A stretch of 64,000 nt of DNA from Beijerinckiaceae bacterium (lineage in GTDB: Bacteria > Pseudomonadota > Alphaproteobacteria > Rhizobiales > Beijerinckiaceae): assembly GCA_027531565.1 (NCBI GenBank), contig JAPZSB010000002.1:434001-498000 (forward strand). The letters run 5' to 3'. Under the pieces are notes generated by a model, which saw only the letters and a program-made list of their open reading frames with translations, searched no databases and was not told the origin of the DNA. Position numbers and translations under genes: made by a program. Every line of letters begins with the position of its first letter. Position 1 is the stretch's first letter. Shown here one piece after another: positions 1 through 8,725 of the stretch.

Positions 1-12
1 ATTGCCTGAAGC

Positions 13-2001
13 TCAACGCTTCAGTTTTGCCCTTGCCGCAGAAACAATGGCCGCGGCCGTGATGCCGAAATGGTCGAAGACCTTGCCGGCCGGGCCGGAC
101 GCGCCGAAGCCTTCCATGCCGATGAAGACGCCATCGGCGCCGATCACGGCATCCCAGCCCTGACGGACGGCGGCCTCGACGGCGATCTTCACCTTCGTGC
201 GGCCGATCACCTTGCGGCGATAGGCTTCCGGCTGGGCCAGGAACCGGTCGAGGCAGGGCACCGAGACGACCCGGGCGAGGATGCCGGATTCCAGCAGCGT
301 CTTGCGGGCGGCAACGGCGAGGGCCACTTCCGAGCCGGAGGCGAAGAGCGTCACCTCGGCGCGCCCATCGGCACCGAGCAACTCGTAGGCGCCGAGGGCG
401 GAGAGGTTCTTCGCGCCGGCCTCCTGCCGGAGTTGCGGCAGGTTCTGGCGCGTGAGGGCCAGCACGGTCGGGCGGGCGGCGTTGCCGAGGGCGCATTCCC
501 AGGCCTCGGCGGTCTCGATCAGGTCGCAGGGGCGGAACACATCGAGGTTCGGCATGGCCCGCAGCGAGGCAATCTGCTCGACCGGCTGGTGCGTCGGGCC
601 GTCCTCGCCCACGCCGATGGAATCATGCGTGAAGACATAGACGACGCGCTGGTTCATCAGCGCCGAGAGCCGGATGGCCGGGCGGCAGTAATCCGCGAAG
701 ACGAGGAAGGTTCCGCCGACCGGGATCGTGCCGCCATGGAGAGCCAGCCCGTTCATGGCGGCGGCCATGGCATGCTCGCGGATGCCATAATGGACGAACT
801 GGCCCGCGAAGCTGCCGGCCTTGATCGTGGCCATGGCCTTGGTCTTCGTGTTGTTCGACCCGGTCAGGTCGGCCGAGCCCGAGACGAGTTCCGGCAGGAC
901 GGGCGTCAGCGCGTCGAGGACGATCTCGCCGGCCTTGCGCGTCGCCATCTCCTGCGGGCTGGCGAGGGCGGCGGCTTTGACCTGGCGGATGGCCTTGGCC
1001 AGCGCTTTCGGCAAGGCACCGGACGTGACGCGGAGGAATTCCTCGCGCGCCTTCGGCTTCGCCTTGCCAAGCCGCTCCTTCCAGGCCGCATGGGCGGCGG
1101 CACCGCGCGTGCCGGTTGCCTTCCAGAGGGCATAGACCTCGTCCGGAACCACGAACGGCGCGTGTGTCCAGCCGAGCTTCTCCTTGGCGGCTGCCAGTTC
1201 CCCGGCATCGGTGATCGCGCCATGGGCTGTCGAGGTGCCGGCCTTGGTCGGGAAGCCGTAGCCGATCGTCGTCTTGCAGGCGATCAGGGTCGGCTTGTCC
1301 GAGGCGCGGGCCATGCTGATCGCACCGGCAATCGCATCGGGATCATGGCCGTCAATGGCGATGGTGGCCCAGCCCGAGGCCGCGAAACGCGCGAGCTGGT
1401 CGGTCGAATCGGTGATCGAGACCGGGCCGTCGATCGAGATGCCGTTATCATCCCAGAGGACGATGAGACGCGAGAGCTTGAGATGCCCGGCAAGCGTCAG
1501 CGCTTCCTGGCTGATGCCCTCCATCAGGCAGCCATCGCCGGCGAGCACATAGGTGTAATGGTCGACCACCGACTTGCCGAAACGGGCATTGAGCACGCGC
1601 TCCGACAGCGCCATGCCGACCGCTGTCGCCAGCCCCTGTCCGAGCGGGCCTGTTGTCACCTCGACGCCAGCGAGATGGCCGAATTCCGGATGGCCGGCTG
1701 TCTTCGAGCCGAGCTGCCGGAACGCTTTCAGTTCCGCCATGCTGGCGTCCTTCACCCCGATCAGGTGCAGGAGCGAATAGACCAGCATCGAGCCATGCCC
1801 GGCCGAGAGCACGAACCGGTCGCGGTCCGGCCAGGCGGGGTCCGCCGGGTCGAAATTCAGGAAATCGCGAAAGAGCACCGTGGCGATGTCGGCGGCGCCG
1901 AGAGGCAGGCCGGAATGGCCGGATTTGGCCGCCGCGACAGCATCCATCGAGAGGGCGCGAATGGCATTGGCCATCGCGTTGTGCTGGGCGCGATTGATCA
2001 T
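13..2001 (-). CDS. tkt: Transketolase
   Basis: Thiamine-diphosphate enzyme moving two-carbon ketol units between sugar phosphates in the pentose phosphate pathway (and the Calvin cycle where present). The 662-residue product has the expected length. Visible family motifs are GHSGLPLG at residues 28-35, the ThDP/Mg-binding GDGCLMEG at about 155-162, the catalytic [12 protein letters not shown] segment near 408 and [12 protein letters not shown] near 460. The open frame runs further upstream, but the ATG at 2001 (MINRAQ) is preceded by GAAGGA at good spacing and matches the usual N-terminus. A gap or pgk gene often follows tkt in this order, but the window ends 12 bases after the stop. Confidence 0.97.
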   Translation of the reverse strand: MINRAQHNAMANAIRALSMDAVAAAKSGHSGLPLGAADIATVLFRDFLNFDPADPAWPDRDRFVLSAGHGSMLVYSLLHLIGVKDASMAELKAFRQLGSKTAGHPEFGHLAGVEVTTGPLGQGLATAVGMALSERVLNARFGKSVVDHYTYVLAGDGCLMEGISQEALTLAGHLKLSRLIVLWDDNGISIDGPVSITDSTDQLARFAASGWATIAIDGHDPDAIAGAISMARASDKPTLIACKTTIGYGFPTKAGTSTAHGAITDAGELAAAKEKLGWTHAPFVVPDEVYALWKATGTRGAAAHAAWKERLGKAKPKAREEFLRVTSGALPKALAKAIRQVKAAALASPQEMATRKAGEIVLDALTPVLPELVSGSADLTGSNNTKTKAMATIKAGSFAGQFVHYGIREHAMAAAMNGLALHGGTIPVGGTFLVFADYCRPAIRLSALMNQRVVYVFTHDSIGVGEDGPTHQPVEQIASLRAMPNLDVFRPCDLIETAEAWECALGNAARPTVLALTRQNLPQLRQEAGAKNLSALGAYELLGADGRAEVTLFASGSEVALAVAARKTLLESGILARVVSVPCLDRFLAQPEAYRRKVIGRTKVKIAVEAAVRQGWDAVIGADGVFIGMEGFGASGPAGKVFDHFGITAAAIVSAARAKLKR

Positions 2002-2041
2002 GGTCGTCCTTCGAAAACAAAACCGGAGGCTTTCGGCGCCC

Positions 2042-2069
2042 TCGTTATCAGGCAAAAGCGACGAGTCAA
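2042..2069 (-). promoter_or_regulatory. Candidate housekeeping promoter of tkt
   Basis: On the minus strand a TTGACT box (2064-2069) lies 16 bases from TAACGA (2042-2047), about 40 bases upstream of the tkt start codon. The -35 is close to consensus and the -10 is poor, so this is a suggestion from spacing and position only. Confidence 0.35.
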
Positions 2070-2165
2070 TGCGTTCCCGCCGATTTCCGGGCGCGGCTTG
2101 TGCTTCGCCGGGCGCTGGGACAGGATCAGGACAAGAAAGGCCCGAAGAACGGGCAGGGAGGCCCC

Positions 2166-3809
2166 ATGTCTGCAGAAGCCTATGGTCGCGATCTCGACCG
2201 CCGCGCCGCGAATTTCCAGCCGCTCACGCCGGTGACCTTTCTCGAGCGCGCGGCCAGGGTTTTCCCCGACCATCCCGCGATTCTCCATGGCGGCCTGCGG
2301 GTCTCCTATGCACAGTTCTGGCAGCAGTCCCGGCAACTGGCCTCGGCGCTGCAACGGGCCGGTATCGGCAAGGGTGATACCGTGGCCGCCCTTCTGCCGA
2401 ATATCCCGCTCATGCTCGACCTGCACTATGCCGTGCCGATGACGGGCGGTGTCCTGAACACCATCAACACCCGTCTCGACGCGCCGATGATCCGGTTCAT
2501 CCTCGAGCATGGCGAGGCGCGGATCGTTTTCGTCGATACGGAATTTTCCGCCCTGCTCCGGGATGCCTTGGCGGGTATGGCCGATCCGCCCCGCGTGATC
2601 GAGTTCCGGGATCCGGAATGGCGCGAGGAAGGCCGCGAGATGGCGCCGCCCCGGCTGTTCGACGAGGAGGCGGAGGCGTTCCGCAACACGGGCGATGCCG
2701 CGGCCCTGTTCCCGCGCCCCGGGGATGAGTGGGATGCGATCACGCTCAACTACACGTCGGGCACGACGGGCAACCCGAAGGGCGTCGTCTATTCGCATCG
2801 CAGTGCCTATCTGATGTGCTTCGCGAACAGTCTCGCCACGGATATCGGGCGTCATCCGATCTATCTCTGGACGCTGCCGATGTTCCATTGCAACGGCTGG
2901 TGCTTCCCCTGGACGCTCTCGGCCGTGATCGGCACGCATGTCTGCCTGCGGCATGTGCGGGCCCGGGCGATTTTCGATGCGATCCGACGCCATGGCGTGA
3001 GCCATCTCTGCGGCGCGCCGATCGTGATGTCGACGCTGCTGAACGCGAGGGAGGAGGAAAAGACGGCCTTCTCGCAGCGGGTGAAATTCATCACTGCCGC
3101 CGCCCCTCCACCTGAATCGGTGCTTGCCGCCATGAAGGGCGCCGGATTCGACGTCGTCCATGTCTACGGCCTGACCGAGACCTATGGCCCGGCGGTCGTC
3201 AACGAATGGAAGGCGGAATGGGATGCGCTGCCGGAAGCGCGCCGCGCGCCGCTGATGGCGCGGCAGGGCGTGAACTATCCGGGCCTCGAGGACCTGACCG
3301 TGCTCGATCCGGAGACGATGCAGCCCGTGCCGGCCGATGGCCAGACCCTCGGGGAGGTGATGTTCCGCGGCAATATCGTCATGAAGGGCTATCTCAAGAA
3401 CCCGAAGGCCAGCGACGAGGCCTTTGCCGGTGGCTGGTTCCATTCCGGAGATCTCGCGGTGATGCATCCGGACGGGTACATCCAGCTCAAGGACCGGTCG
3501 AAGGACATCATCATTTCCGGTGGCGAGAACATCTCGTCGATCGAGGTGGAGGATGTGCTGTTCAAGCATCCGGCCGTGATGCTGGTGGCGGTGGTTGCCC
3601 GGCCGGACGAGAAATGGGGCGAGCATCCCTGCGCCTTCATCGAACTGCGCCCCGGGGCCTCGGTCGATGCCGCCGGGATCATCGCCTTCGCCCGCGAGCA
3701 TCTGGCGGCGTTCAAGGCACCGCGCACGGTGGTGTTCGGCGACTTGCCGAAAACGTCGACCGGCAAGGTCCAGAAATTCATCCTGCGCGAACGGGCCCGC
3801 CAGCTGTGA
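2166..3809 (+). CDS. Acyl-CoA synthetase (AMP-dependent, ANL superfamily)
   Basis: Activates a carboxylic acid to an acyl-adenylate and then to acyl-CoA. The 547-residue protein carries the phosphate-binding P-loop [11 protein letters not shown] at about 195-205, the adenylate motif [10 protein letters not shown] near 332, GWFHSGD near 422, the hinge [16 protein letters not shown] near 443, and the catalytic lysine in [10 protein letters not shown] near 527. The layout resembles medium/long-chain fatty-acyl-CoA ligases (AlkK/FadD-like); chain-length preference cannot be read from the sequence. The start at 2166 (MSAEAYG) is chosen because GGGAGG sits just before it; the frame is open further upstream. 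Transcribed divergently from tkt with no obvious operon partner. Confidence 0.92.
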   Translation: MSAEAYGRDLDRRAANFQPLTPVTFLERAARVFPDHPAILHGGLRVSYAQFWQQSRQLASALQRAGIGKGDTVAALLPNIPLMLDLHYAVPMTGGVLNTINTRLDAPMIRFILEHGEARIVFVDTEFSALLRDALAGMADPPRVIEFRDPEWREEGREMAPPRLFDEEAEAFRNTGDAAALFPRPGDEWDAITLNYTSGTTGNPKGVVYSHRSAYLMCFANSLATDIGRHPIYLWTLPMFHCNGWCFPWTLSAVIGTHVCLRHVRARAIFDAIRRHGVSHLCGAPIVMSTLLNAREEEKTAFSQRVKFITAAAPPPESVLAAMKGAGFDVVHVYGLTETYGPAVVNEWKAEWDALPEARRAPLMARQGVNYPGLEDLTVLDPETMQPVPADGQTLGEVMFRGNIVMKGYLKNPKASDEAFAGGWFHSGDLAVMHPDGYIQLKDRSKDIIISGGENISSIEVEDVLFKHPAVMLVAVVARPDEKWGEHPCAFIELRPGASVDAAGIIAFAREHLAAFKAPRTVVFGDLPKTSTGKVQKFILRERARQL

Positions 3810-3929
3810 GGGCGGGTTCGGGCCGGTGCCGGCCTTGCGGGACGATGTGGCGCGATCAGGGCAATGATGGCCAAGCCGGGGCAACCGGGTTCTGGCATGG
3901 GCGCGAATTCGGACTTTGCCAGACGTGCG

Positions 3930-3979
3930 GCTTCACGGCTGCGTGAAGCTGGCTCACGAAGTGTGCCGGTTTCGTGAGC
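3930..3979. repeat. Two adjacent inverted repeats
   Basis: CTTCACG-GCTG-CGTGAAG (3931-3948, one more G-C pair outside) is followed three bases later by GCTCACGAA and TTCGTGAGC (3952-3960 and 3971-3979) around a 10-base loop. Both share the half-site TCACG/CGTGA. They lie between the synthetase stop and the small secreted protein gene, in a 286-base stretch with no supported gene. There is no T-run, so they are not typical terminators; operator sites or RNA hairpins are possible. Confidence 0.6.
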
Positions 3980-4095
3980 AAAACGACACCGGCTGTTGAT
4001 TGGCCAGTGACCCGGCGGATCCCTAATTTCAGGTCATCAGAAGGGCGCCGCCGATGCCTCAGGGGTCGACGGGCTCTCAATCACAGGAGATGACA

Positions 4096-4320
4096 ATGAA
4101 GACTGTTCTTGCTGCCGCTTTCGCCGCCGCCACGCTGGTTGCCGGCGCCGCCCATGCCGCTGAAGCCACCCATGGTGGCGTGCAGGTCCGCTCGACCGTG
4201 GTCCAGCCGTCCGAGCAGGGCCAGAATGCCGGCTTCGCGGGCCTCTCGGTCCAGCGCCAGGCTGGTCAGGCCAATGTCGTGACGGCGAACGACCCGGCCC
4301 GCGGCGCTGACAGCAACTGA
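4096..4320 (+). CDS. Small secreted protein of unknown function
   Basis: A 74-residue product with a clear Sec signal peptide: start MKTVLAAAFAAATLVAGA, with likely cleavage after AHA at about residue 21, leaving a mature peptide of about 53 residues rich in Gln, Ala and Val and lacking Cys. AGGAGA lies 5 bases before the ATG at 4096, which fixes the start even though the frame opens earlier. A strong terminator follows at 4386-4415. I do not recognise a domain. It appears to be monocistronic. Confidence 0.75.
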   Translation: MKTVLAAAFAAATLVAGAAHAAEATHGGVQVRSTVVQPSEQGQNAGFAGLSVQRQAGQANVVTANDPARGADSN

Positions 4321-4385
4321 AGGCTGCCGTCAGTCCTCAGGATCCGGGCAACCCTGCCCGACTGAGCAGACATGGCGAACAACAA

Positions 4386-4415
4386 GGCGTCATCCCTCCG
4401 GGATGGCGCCTTTTT
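4386..4415 (+). terminator. Rho-independent terminator after the small secreted protein gene
   Basis: An 11-bp stem (one G-U pair), arms 4386-4396 and 4400-4410 with a 3-base loop, is followed directly by TTTTT at 4411-4415. Confidence 0.85.
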
Positions 4416-4436
4416 GCCGGGTCGGTGCGCGACGTC

Positions 4437-4631
4437 TCAGTGCAGGGATGGCGAGGGTCTTGGAGAGCCGGTTCGGAGCCGGGAGATCTCGTCCTTGAGG
4501 ACCAGTTTCTGGCGCTTCAGGGCGGCGATTTTCACCGTGTCCTTGTTGGGATGCGCCTGCTCATCAGCGATTTTCCTGTCGAGCGCCTGATGCTTGCGCT
4601 CCAGTTCGGCAATGTGTGCCGTCATCGACAT
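4437..4631 (-). CDS. DUF465 (YdcH-like) small coiled-coil protein
   Basis: A 64-residue protein matching the DUF465/YdcH pattern: an N-terminal helix (HIAELERKHQALDRKI), a short turn, then a basic helix (IAALKRQKLVLKDEISRL) typical of this two-helix family of unknown function. The ATG at 4631 has GGAGG 8 bases upstream; a second in-frame ATG at 4625 has poorer spacing. It is transcribed divergently from a second DUF465 gene at 4848, and both sit upstream of purE-purK, a neighbourhood I recall as common in Rhizobiales. Confidence 0.88.
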   Translation of the reverse strand: MSMTAHIAELERKHQALDRKIADEQAHPNKDTVKIAALKRQKLVLKDEISRLRTGSPRPSPSLH

Positions 4632-4745
4632 GTGCAGAACCTCCGTTCCTGATGTCGGGGATCATCAGTCTGTCACAAATGCCACCGTCCACAAGGGGGA
4701 TTCGCGCGGCATCGAAACCCTTCATGTCGGCTGTGGACAACGCCG

Positions 4746-4761
4746 TTAGCGGTGGGTTAAC
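4746..4761. promoter_or_regulatory. CtrA-like box between the two DUF465 genes
   Basis: TTAGC-N6-TTAAC differs by one base from the CtrA consensus TTAAC-N6-TTAAC with correct spacing. It lies about 85 bases upstream of the plus-strand DUF465 start. No binding data; a chance match is possible. Confidence 0.35.
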
Positions 4762-4847
4762 GAGAGTCGTGGTGCGGTGTCGACCGCATCGGACGGGCCT
4801 TTTGCCGGCATCCGTTCCGTTCCCTGGTGTCGAGAGTGGAAAGCCCC

Positions 4848-5066
4848 ATGCGGATGCAGTTGTCGGACGAGGAGCGTCAGGCGCTGGAAGCGGAATGGCA
4901 CCGGCTCCAGATCGAGCATCGTGACCTCGATGCGGCGATCGCCGCGCTCGAATTGCTCGGCAGTTACGACCAGCTTCAGATCCAGCGACTCAAGAAGCGG
5001 AAGCTCCAGCTGCGGGATCGCGTGGCGGCCATTTCCGATCGCCTGACGCCCGATATCATCGCCTGA
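4848..5066 (+). CDS. DUF465 (YdcH-like) protein, second copy
   Basis: A 72-residue protein with the same two-helix layout as its divergent neighbour: LSDEERQALEAEWHRLQIEH then LQIQRLKKRKLQLRDRVA. The family has no established biochemical role. The start at ATG 4848 (MRMQLSDEE) is preferred; an in-frame GTG at 4827 would add seven residues, and neither has a strong ribosome-binding site. It lies 128 bases upstream of purE on the same strand and could be co-transcribed with it. Confidence 0.85.
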   Translation: MRMQLSDEERQALEAEWHRLQIEHRDLDAAIAALELLGSYDQLQIQRLKKRKLQLRDRVAAISDRLTPDIIA

Positions 5067-5194
5067 GGCCTTTTTGCCGCCTGCCGCCACGATAAGGCTT
5101 GCCTTTGGCGGGCGTTCCTCCTATCGCGCTCAACTTCGGGCCGTGGACGTGCCGGAACGGCGTGTTTCGACCGGACTTCAGGGAGGGGCGGGAC

Positions 5195-5683
5195 GTGACG
5201 CCAGCCGTTGCCATCATCATGGGCAGCCAGTCGGATTGGCCGACCATGCGGCATGCCGCCGACATTCTCGATGCTCTCGGCGTGGCTTACGAGGCCCGCA
5301 TCGTTTCCGCCCATCGCACGCCGGAACGGCTGGTCGCCTTCGCGACATCCGCCAAGGCAAAGGGGTTCAAGGTCATCATCGCCGGGGCCGGCGGTGCCGC
5401 GCATCTGCCGGGCATGACGGCGGCGATGACGCCCTTGCCCGTCCTCGGCGTTCCGGTGGAATCGAAGGCCCTGTCCGGGCAGGATTCGCTGCTCTCGATC
5501 GTCCAGATGCCGGGCGGCATTCCCGTCGGCACGCTGGCCATCGGCAAGCCGGGCGCCATCAATGCCGGGCTGATGGCCGCGGCCATCCTTGCCCTGTCCG
5601 ACGAGGCGCTTGCCGCCCGGCTCGAGGCGTGGCGGCGGAAGCAGAGCGAATCCGTCGCCGAGTTTCCGGTCGACGGGGCCTGA
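5195..5683 (+). CDS. purE: N5-carboxyaminoimidazole ribonucleotide mutase
   Basis: Class I PurE converts N5-CAIR to CAIR in de novo purine synthesis, using the product of PurK encoded immediately downstream. The 162 residues match the family length. The N-terminal GSQSDWPTM (10-18) and SAHRTPERL (near 39) motifs form the active site, followed by [11 protein letters not shown] and the [18 protein letters not shown] loop. The start is a GTG at 5195 supported by GGGAGG about 8 bases upstream; earlier in-frame codons lack such a site. Nine bases separate its stop from the purK start. Confidence 0.96.
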   Translation: MTPAVAIIMGSQSDWPTMRHAADILDALGVAYEARIVSAHRTPERLVAFATSAKAKGFKVIIAGAGGAAHLPGMTAAMTPLPVLGVPVESKALSGQDSLLSIVQMPGGIPVGTLAIGKPGAINAGLMAAAILALSDEALAARLEAWRRKQSESVAEFPVDGA

Positions 5684-5692
5684 GCACCGGGC

Positions 5693-6769
5693 ATGATCCT
5701 CGCGCCCGGTTCCACCATCGGCATTCTCGGCGGCGGCCAGCTGGGCCGGATGCTCGCCCTTGCGGCGGCGCGGCTTGGCCTCAGGACGCATGTCCTGGCG
5801 CCGGAGGCGGACAGCCCGGCCTTCGATGTTGCCGCCGCGGCGACCATTGCCGAATATGGCGATCTCGATGCGCTGTCGCGGTTTGCGGCCTCCGTCGACA
5901 TCGTCACGTATGAATTCGAGAACGTCCCGGTCGAGAGCGTGCGCTTCCTCGAACGCACGATGACGGTGCGGCCGGGTGCGCTCGCCCTCGAAGTGGCGCA
6001 GGACCGGCTGGCGGAGAAGCGGCTGGCGCGGTCGCTCGGCGCGCGCACGGCCGATTTCCACGAGGTGCAGGGCTTCGACGACCTGACGGCAGGCGTCGAG
6101 GCGATCGGATACCCCTCGATCCTCAAGACAACGCGGCTCGGCTATGACGGGAAGGGGCAGGCCAAGCTGCTCGGTGCGGGCGACCTCCGGCGCGCCTTCT
6201 CGATGCTGAATGGCGTCACCGGCATCCTCGAGGCCTTCGTGCCGTTCCGCTGCGAGGTGTCTGTGGTGGCGACGCGCGGCCGCGACGGCGCCTTCGCGGC
6301 CTTCGCGCCGACCGAGAACGAGCACCGGAACCACATCCTGCACCGCTCGTGCGTGCCGGCTGCGCTGACACCGGCCGCCGCGGAGGACGCGGTCGGGATC
6401 GCGCAGCGGATCGGCGAGGCGCTCGATTATGTCGGAACCTTCGCGGTGGAGTTCTTCGTGATCGATACGCCGGCCGGCGAGGGCGTCGTTGTCAACGAGA
6501 TCGCGCCGCGTGTCCATAATTCCGGGCACTGGACCATGGATTGTGCCGTGACCTGCCAGTTCGAGCAGCATATCCGCGCCGTTGCCGGCTGGCCGCTGGG
6601 GGAGACGGCCAGCCTCGGTCCGGCCGAGATGATCAACCTCGTGGGGCAGGATGCCGAGGGCTGGATGGATGCGCTGCGCGATCCGCGGGCCCGCCTGCAT
6701 CTCTATGGCAAGCGCGAGATCCGCGAGGGCCGCAAGATGGGCCATGTCAACCGGCTGCTGACCCGCTGA
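5693..6769 (+). CDS. purK: N5-carboxyaminoimidazole ribonucleotide synthase
   Basis: ATP-grasp enzyme that carboxylates aminoimidazole ribonucleotide with bicarbonate to give N5-CAIR for PurE. The 358-residue protein begins with the nucleotide-fold motif IGILGGGQLGRM (9-20), has the ATP-grasp lysine region ILKTTRLGYDGKGQ, and ends with the metal/ATP site VNEIAPRVHNSGHWTMD. It directly follows purE, so the two form an operon. A 7-bp inverted repeat (6764-6770 with 6782-6788) spans the stop codon but lacks a proper T-tail. Confidence 0.96.
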   Translation: MILAPGSTIGILGGGQLGRMLALAAARLGLRTHVLAPEADSPAFDVAAAATIAEYGDLDALSRFAASVDIVTYEFENVPVESVRFLERTMTVRPGALALEVAQDRLAEKRLARSLGARTADFHEVQGFDDLTAGVEAIGYPSILKTTRLGYDGKGQAKLLGAGDLRRAFSMLNGVTGILEAFVPFRCEVSVVATRGRDGAFAAFAPTENEHRNHILHRSCVPAALTPAAAEDAVGIAQRIGEALDYVGTFAVEFFVIDTPAGEGVVVNEIAPRVHNSGHWTMDCAVTCQFEQHIRAVAGWPLGETASLGPAEMINLVGQDAEGWMDALRDPRARLHLYGKREIREGRKMGHVNRLLTR

Positions 6770-6805
6770 ATCCGCTGTTTTTTCAGCGTCGGCCGCGTGC
6801 AGTGG

Positions 6806-6834
6806 TGGACAAGCCCGGGAAGCTTTGCTATAGG
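6806..6834 (+). promoter_or_regulatory. Candidate promoter of rpsU
   Basis: TGGACA (6806-6811), a 17-base spacer, then TATAGG (6829-6834). Good spacing and reasonable boxes about 65 bases upstream of the bS21 start, consistent with independent transcription of rpsU. Confidence 0.5.
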
Positions 6835-6899
6835 CGCCGCTCTCATTAGCCATATTTGTGGCTAGTCGCCCGAAAATGCACTCACAGATTGGAGCTACC

Positions 6900-7130
6900 G
6901 TGCAGGTTCTCGTCCGCGATAACAATGTTGATCAAGCCTTGCGCGCCCTGAAGAAGAAGATGCAGCGCGAGGGTATCTTCCGTGAGATGAAACTGCGCGG
7001 CCACTATGAAAAGCCGTCGGAAAAGAAGGCGCGCGAGAAGGCCGAAGCTGTTCGCCGCGCCCGCAAGCTGGCCCGCAAGCGGCTCCAGCGCGAAGGCCTG
7101 CTGCCCGCGCCGGTCAAGAAGGTGAAGTGA
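6900..7130 (+). CDS. rpsU: 30S ribosomal protein bS21
   Basis: Small-subunit protein located near the anti-Shine-Dalgarno region of 16S rRNA. The 76-residue product has the canonical start [20 protein letters not shown], the [12 protein letters not shown] segment and a Lys/Arg-rich tail. I choose the GTG at 6900, six bases after GGAG, because it gives the conserved N-terminus; upstream in-frame ATGs would add non-conserved residues. It follows purK by 130 bases and is bounded by its own promoter and terminator. Confidence 0.95.
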   Translation: MQVLVRDNNVDQALRALKKKMQREGIFREMKLRGHYEKPSEKKAREKAEAVRRARKLARKRLQREGLLPAPVKKVK

Positions 7131-7158
7131 CGGCGGTTCCGTCACCGGCACGATCGGG

Positions 7159-7187
7159 AAAGCGCTCGGCAGAACGGGCGCTTTTTT
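7159..7187 (+). terminator. Rho-independent terminator of rpsU
   Basis: Arms 7159-7168 and 7175-7184 form a 10-bp stem with one G-U pair around GCAGAA, ending in a six-T run at 7182-7187, 28 bases after the rpsU stop. Confidence 0.85.
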
Positions 7188-7338
7188 CATTTTGGTTATC
7201 GTCTGGTAAGCTTGCGGCAATTTTTCGCTGCAATTGTCCCGCATCTCCAGAACTGGACAGGCAAGGTCCCGGGGACCGGTGAAGACAAGGGGCCGCACCA
7301 TGGGCCGAGAGGCAGGAGCCATGTACGAGGCAGTGACG

Positions 7339-8223
7339 ATGACCGCTCAGATCAGCGCGACCGAAACCCGTTCCCGCCTCTGGCCTTCCCTGCGCGTCGT
7401 GATGCTGGCCGGCGCCATGGCAACGGCCCTCTCCGCCTGCGAGACCGTCGGCGGGATCAACCCGACCGGCATCGCCGAGGTGGATGATCCGCAGGGCCGC
7501 GAGGCCGCGCAGACCAATATCGCCTCGCTCTCGGACGTGATCCGCGCGAACCCCAACGATCCGCAGGCGCATAATACACGCGGTGTTGCCTATGCCCGGT
7601 CGGGCCGGTTCCAGGAGGCGATCGGGGATTTCAACCGCGCGATCCAGCTGAACCCGAATTATGCGGCGGCCTATACCAACCGCGCGCTGGCCTTCCGCCA
7701 GATCGGCCGGAACGATGCGGCGCTGGCGGATTTCAACCGCGCGCTGACGGCCGATCCGAACTATCACCAGGCCTATCTCGGCCGGGGCAATCTCTACCGG
7801 GCGCAGGGCGCTGCCGGCGAGGCGATCGCCGATCTCGGCCGGGTGATCCAGCTCAATCCGGCAGGGGCGGAGGCCTATCATGGCCGTGGCCTCGTCTATC
7901 AGGCGCAGGGCCAGCACGGGCTTGCGATCGGCGATTTCGACGCTGCGATCGACCGCAACCCCTATGTCGCGCCTCCCTACCAGGCCCGCGGCCAGAGCCT
8001 GATCGCGACCGGCAAATACGAGCAGGCGCTCGAGGATTTCAACGCCGCGCTCAGCGTCGACAACCGGAATGCCGACAGCTGGGCCCTGCGCGGGATTGCG
8101 GAGGACAAGCTCGGCAAGAAGAGCGAAGCGCAGGAGAGCTTCCAGCGCGCCCTCGCGCTCGACAGCCGCAATGCCATTGCAAAGCAGGGCCTTTCGGGTG
8201 GTCGCTCAGGCGGGCTTTTCTGA
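7339..8223 (+). CDS. Tetratricopeptide-repeat lipoprotein
   Basis: A 294-residue predicted outer-membrane-facing or periplasmic lipoprotein. The N-terminus has Arg residues, a hydrophobic stretch and the lipobox LSAC with Cys34 as the acylated residue. From about residue 60 to 285 there are roughly six tandem TPRs with regular A-x2-Y/F-x3-G spacing and NP at repeat ends. This resembles NlpI-type TPR lipoproteins that scaffold envelope enzymes, but no specific partner is evident. Start choice is uncertain: ATGs at 7300 and 7321 are in frame; 7339 has GAGG at good spacing and gives a sensible signal peptide. Its last 18 bases overlap the convergent acetyltransferase gene. Confidence 0.88.
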   Translation: MTAQISATETRSRLWPSLRVVMLAGAMATALSACETVGGINPTGIAEVDDPQGREAAQTNIASLSDVIRANPNDPQAHNTRGVAYARSGRFQEAIGDFNRAIQLNPNYAAAYTNRALAFRQIGRNDAALADFNRALTADPNYHQAYLGRGNLYRAQGAAGEAIADLGRVIQLNPAGAEAYHGRGLVYQAQGQHGLAIGDFDAAIDRNPYVAPPYQARGQSLIATGKYEQALEDFNAALSVDNRNADSWALRGIAEDKLGKKSEAQESFQRALALDSRNAIAKQGLSGGRSGGLF

Positions 8224-8706
8224 GGCCGTGCGGACAGGCCGCTCCATCTCGATCGCAGCCGGGGTGAAGCCGGCCCTTTCATACGCCTTCAGCGCCAGCG
8301 TATTGCCCGGCACGACCTGAAGCGTGACGCGCGTAGCCCCGGCCTCGCGCGCGATGCCCTCGATCGCTTCCAGCAGAGCCTGCCCATAGCCGCGGCTGCG
8401 GGCCGACCGGGCCACGACAAGATTCTCGATATAGATTTCCGGCGAGAAGGCCCCGGGCAGGAAGGGTGGTGCCTTGGTGTGCCGGTAGGCGCAATAGCCC
8501 ACGACCCGGCCTTCTGCCTCGAGCACGATCTGGCCGCCATCGACGGCGGATTTCCGTGTGTCGTCATCGACGCAGTCAATCGCGGCGAGACGATCGGTCC
8601 GGCGGCGGGCGCCCATTTCCGCCTCGTGGTTGTTGAGCTCGTCGATCAGCCCGATGGCGGCCTCGCGGTCTTCGCGGGCATAGGGGCGGATGAGATAATC
8701 GGGCAT
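8206..8706 (-). CDS. GNAT-family N-acetyltransferase
   Basis: A 166-residue single-domain GNAT protein. Acetyl-CoA-binding motif A is visible as ENLVVARSARSRGYGQALLE, followed by a helix and the C-terminal NTLALKAYERAGF (motif B). The substrate is unknown. The ATG at 8706 (MPDYLIRP) has AGGAG six bases upstream. It is the second gene after the alpha/beta hydrolase (19-base gap), so the pair is probably one transcript. The 3' end overlaps the TPR lipoprotein gene tail to tail. Confidence 0.9.
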   Translation of the reverse strand: MPDYLIRPYAREDREAAIGLIDELNNHEAEMGARRRTDRLAAIDCVDDDTRKSAVDGGQIVLEAEGRVVGYCAYRHTKAPPFLPGAFSPEIYIENLVVARSARSRGYGQALLEAIEGIAREAGATRVTLQVVPGNTLALKAYERAGFTPAAIEMERPVRTASEKPA

Positions 8707-8725
8707 GGCAGGCTCCTGCAGGGCC

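Noticed and set aside
70-2235. A 721-codon open frame antisense to transketolase
   Set aside because: Arises from GC-rich codon use opposite tkt. Its translation is Arg/Gly/Asp-rich without motifs, and tkt has clear family motifs.
4732-4740. TGTGGACAA, a DnaA-box-like nonamer
   Set aside because: Single imperfect copy; no dnaA, hemE or AT-rich unwinding region nearby, so no origin is supported.
6764-6788. Hairpin at the purK stop as a terminator
   Set aside because: The T-run lies inside the loop rather than after the stem, so it is not a standard intrinsic terminator.
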